From: CAZAPV01 sp964487195
GTDB taxonomy: Bacteria; Patescibacteriota; Patescibacteriia; SG8-24
Direction: 5' to 3'
Assembly (NCBI GenBank): GCA_964487195.1
Contig: CAZAPV010000046.1
Span: 1 to 6,460, forward strand
Length of the DNA: 6,460 bases
Shown here: one piece after another, positions 4,227 to 6,460 of the stretch
How the letters are laid out: every line of letters starts with the position of its first letter
How positions within the stretch are numbered: position 1 is the first letter of the stretch
Position numbers and translations under genes: made by a program
The notes under the pieces: model-generated
Told to the model about the DNA's origin: nothing
Database searches by the model: none
The model's input: the letters and a program-made list of their open reading frames with translations, nothing else

Positions 4227-6460
4227 TGGTGCGGCGTTTCGCAACGACGATCCCCGCGTCCTTGCAGCCGACGGAGAGCGCGTCGCCGGGCGCGCACGTG
4301 TCGCCGAGCAGCTCCTTGGCGAGCGGGGTTTCGATAAGATCCTGGATCTGCCGACGGACGCCGCGGGCGCCGTAGAGCGGGTTCCAGCTCTTGTCGGCGA
4401 TCAGGTCCACCGCATCCTGTTTCACCGCGAGCGAGACGCCGTAATCCTTCGTGAGCCGCGCCGCCAGTTGATCCAGCTGGAGCCGGACGATCGACGTCAG
4501 GTGCTCCTTGGCGAGCGGCTGGAACACGACCACTTTGTCGATGCGGTTGATGAACTCCGGTTTGAACGCGTTCTCCAGCTCCTTCATCACGTTGTCTTTC
4601 GCCTCCGCCGCGTCGTCGGTCGTCACTTCGCCGCGCTTCTTCGTCGTGAACCCCATCGGTTCGTGCCGCAGCTGCGACGCGCCGACGTTCGAGGTCATCA
4701 CGATGATCGTGTTCTTGAAATTGATTTTTTTGCCGGTGGCGTCGGTGATGTGGCCGTCCTCCAGGATCTGGAGCAGGAGGTTGTGGATGTCGCCGTGCGC
4801 TTTTTCGATCTCGTCGAACAGCACGAGCGCGTGCGGTTTGCGTTTCACGACGTCGGTCAGTTTCGTCTCTTCGCGGTAGCCGACGTAGCCGGCGGGCGCG
4901 CCGATCAGCTTCGACGCGGTGAACCCTTCCGAGAATTCGGACATGTCGATGCGGACGAACGCGTTCGGATCCTGGAACACCGTTTCCGCGAGCGTCTTCG
5001 CGAGTTCGGTCTTGCCGACCCCGGACGGACCGAGGAACAGGAAGGAAGCGAGCGGACGGTCCGGACTCGCGATGCCGGCTTTCGCGCGGCGGACGAGCTC
5101 CGCGACCGCGGTGACCGCGTCCTCCTGGCCGACGATCCGCTTGCGGAGCTGATCTTCGAGATGGAGCAGCCGCTCCTTCTCCGCCATCATCAGCTCGGCG
5201 ACCGGGATGCCGGTGGCGCGGCCGATGACGTCCGCGATCTCCTTGCGGCCGATTTTGCCGACCGTCGGCTTCGCCTTCGCGGCGTCTTTTTTCGTGAGCA
5301 GCCGGATCTGCTGTTCCAGCTCTTTCTCGCGCGACTTCAGTTCGAGCGCTTCGATGAAATTTTCGCCGAGCACCGCGCGCTGTTTCTTCCGGCGCGCTTT
5401 GTCGAGGTCTTCTTCGAGCGCTTTCAGTTTTTTCGTTTCGCCGTCCGCGCTCGTCGCGACGCGCAGGCAAGCGGCCGCTTCGTCGATCAGGTCGATCGCC
5501 TTGTCGGGGAGGAAGCGGTCCGCGATGTACCGTTCGGAGAGATGCACCGCGGCTTCGATCGCCTCATCGGTGATCGTGACGCCGTGGTACGTCTCGTAAT
5601 TTTCACGGAGCCCCTTGAGGATTTTGATCGCGTTTTCCGGCGACGGCTGGTCGACCGCGACCGCCTGGAACCGCCGTTCGAGTGCGCCGTCCGTTTCGAT
5701 GTGCTTCTTGTATTCGGCGAGCGTCGTCGCGCCGATGCATCGCATGTCGCCGCGGGCGAGCGCCGGTTTCAGAATGTTCGCCGCGTCGAGCGAGCCGGAG
5801 GTCGCGCCCGCGCCCATGATGTTGTGCAGTTCGTCGACGAACAGGATGATGTCGGTGTTGTTCTTCATTTCGTCGACGATCTGTTTCAGCCGTCCTTCGA
5901 ATTCGCCGCGGTAGATCGTCCCCGCGAGGATCAGCCCGAGGTCGAGCGACATGATCCGTTTCTCGGCGAGCACGTCAGGCACCTCGCCTTTCATGATCTT
6001 CTTCGCGAGCCCTTCGACGATCGCGGTTTTCCCGACGCCCGGTTCGCCGAGCAGCACCGGATTGTTCTTGGTGCGGCGGCACAGGATCTGGATCACCCGT
6101 TCGATCTCCTTATCGCGTCCGATCACCGGATCGATGTTCTCCTGGAGCTTCGGATTGGTGAGGTCGGTCGCGAAAAATTCGAGCGCCGGGGTCTTCGCCT
6201 TCGCGCGCGCCGGCCGCTTCGTTTCCGCTTTCGTTTTTTCCGCGTGTTCTTCTTTCGCCTTCGGCGCCTTGCCGATCTCGAACGTTTCCGTGATCTCCGG
6301 GAATTTCGACGTGCTCTTCAGGATCGTCGTCACTTCTTCATTGAGCAAGTGTAAATCTATGTTTTGTTCGGTGAGGATCGCGTCGACAGCCGGGGAGTCG
6401 ATCTGGAGCAGCCCGGCGAGCAGATGCTCGGTGCCGACGTATTTGTGTTCGTGCACGTTC
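4201..6460 (-). CDS. clpC: ClpC-type AAA+ unfoldase, 5' end cut off by the window
   Basis: ClpC is a hexameric cytoplasmic unfoldase that threads proteins into the ClpP protease. About 752 codons are visible; positions below count from the GTG (valine) codon at 6456. That GTG is not the start: YVGTEHLL just after it is the middle of a Clp N-terminal repeat, so up to about 100 residues may be missing. Then come a Lys/Ala/Glu-rich linker (about 62-90), D1 with Walker A GEPGVGKT (137-144) and Walker B D208-E209, and a short ClpC-type middle domain coiled coil (about 343-388) rather than the long one of ClpB. D2 has Walker A GPSGVGKT (476-483), Walker B D548-E549, sensor 1 T588-S-N590 and sensor 2 G696-A-R698. 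M601-G-F603 sits where the ClpP-binding loop (VGF in B. subtilis ClpC) lies, so a ClpP partner is expected elsewhere. All nucleotide-binding motifs are intact. It ends with TGA at 4201, overlapping the next gene. Any promoter would lie upstream of the window. Confidence 0.96.
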   Translation of the reverse strand, partial: NVHEHKYVGTEHLLAGLLQIDSPAVDAILTEQNIDLHLLNEEVTTILKSTSKFPEITETFEIGKAPKAKEEHAEKTKAETKRPARAKAKTPALEFFATDLTNPKLQENIDPVIGRDKEIERVIQILCRRTKNNPVLLGEPGVGKTAIVEGLAKKIMKGEVPDVLAEKRIMSLDLGLILAGTIYRGEFEGRLKQIVDEMKNNTDIILFVDELHNIMGAGATSGSLDAANILKPALARGDMRCIGATTLAEYKKHIETDGALERRFQAVAVDQPSPENAIKILKGLRENYETYHGVTITDEAIEAAVHLSERYIADRFLPDKAIDLIDEAAACLRVATSADGETKKLKALEEDLDKARRKKQRAVLGENFIEALELKSREKELEQQIRLLTKKDAAKAKPTVGKIGRKEIADVIGRATGIPVAELMMAEKERLLHLEDQLRKRIVGQEDAVTAVAELVRRAKAGIASPDRPLASFLFLGPSGVGKTELAKTLAETVFQDPNAFVRIDMSEFSEGFTASKLIGAPAGYVGYREETKLTDVVKRKPHALVLFDEIEKAHGDIHNLLLQILEDGHITDATGKKINFKNTIIVMTSNVGASQLRHEPMGFTTKKRGEVTTDDAAEAKDNVMKELENAFKPEFINRIDKVVVFQPLAKEHLTSIVRLQLDQLAARLTKDYGVSLAVKQDAVDLIADKSWNPLYGARGVRRQIQDLIETPLAKELLGDTCAPGDALSVGCKDAGIVVAKRRTNARQKHNV

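Larger units (their letters stand above)
1..6460 (-). other. Probable single operon: clpC, membrane protein, propeller, DsbA-like, pilin/transglycosylase, radA
   Basis: All six genes run the same way. The junctions, in order of transcription, are a 26-base overlap, a 1-base gap, a 4-base overlap, a 1-base gap and a 6-base gap. There is no room for a promoter or terminator between genes, and I see no hairpin followed by a T run at any junction. Both ends of the unit extend beyond the window, so the leader, any CtsR-like stress operator and the final terminator cannot be judged here. Internal promoters inside coding sequence cannot be excluded. Confidence 0.8.

Noticed and set aside
3962..5470. 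A 502-codon minus-strand frame overlapping the clpC end and the small membrane gene
   Set aside because: Its product is Arg/Pro/Gly-rich shadow sequence from another frame of clpC and crosses a gene boundary; the clpC frame carries the conserved motifs.
4210..6354. A 714-codon open frame on the plus strand across clpC
   Set aside because: It is antisense to an intact clpC with every expected motif, and its product is dominated by Arg, Asp and Phe without domain signals. Such frames arise by chance in GC-rich genes with strong codon bias.

Overview
This GC-rich window holds six protein genes, all on the minus strand and packed end to end. In transcription order (right to left) they are: clpC (5' end cut off by the window edge), a 147-residue membrane protein of unknown function, a membrane-anchored beta-propeller protein, a membrane-anchored DsbA-like thiol oxidoreductase, a VirB2-like pilin fused to a lytic transglycosylase domain, and radA (3' end cut off). 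No gap between genes exceeds 6 bases and two junctions overlap, so this looks like one operon whose promoter and terminator both lie outside the window. I see no RNA gene, mobile element, CRISPR array or terminator.

The most likely source is a bacterium of the Candidate Phyla Radiation (Patescibacteria), with moderate confidence. The main reason is the pilin segment: a signal peptide, two membrane helices with a GG-FQYLTAGGD / GKKR-NA-GL / LVTINPDL pattern, and no other T4SS gene next to it. That pattern is typical of the VirB2-like pilins common in that group. TGA is used as a stop by clpC, the propeller gene and the DsbA-like gene, so the lineages that recode TGA as glycine (Gracilibacteria, Absconditabacteria) are excluded.

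Layout: 6460-4201 clpC (AAA+ unfoldase); 4226-3783 small membrane protein; 3781-2579 propeller; 2582-1902 DsbA-like; 1900-677 pilin/transglycosylase fusion; 670-1 radA. In Bacillus subtilis clpC and radA are direct neighbours in one stress operon. Here four genes for membrane or exported proteins sit between them.

The four middle genes look like a functional unit. The fusion protein joins the two activities of VirB1 (peptidoglycan cleavage) and VirB2 (pilin) in one chain. Its predicted outside part has ten cysteines, and the propeller and small membrane protein each have two. A thiol oxidoreductase encoded among them is a natural candidate to form their disulfides. I infer an envelope-spanning secretion, pilus or DNA-uptake accessory module, but the sequence does not prove its function.
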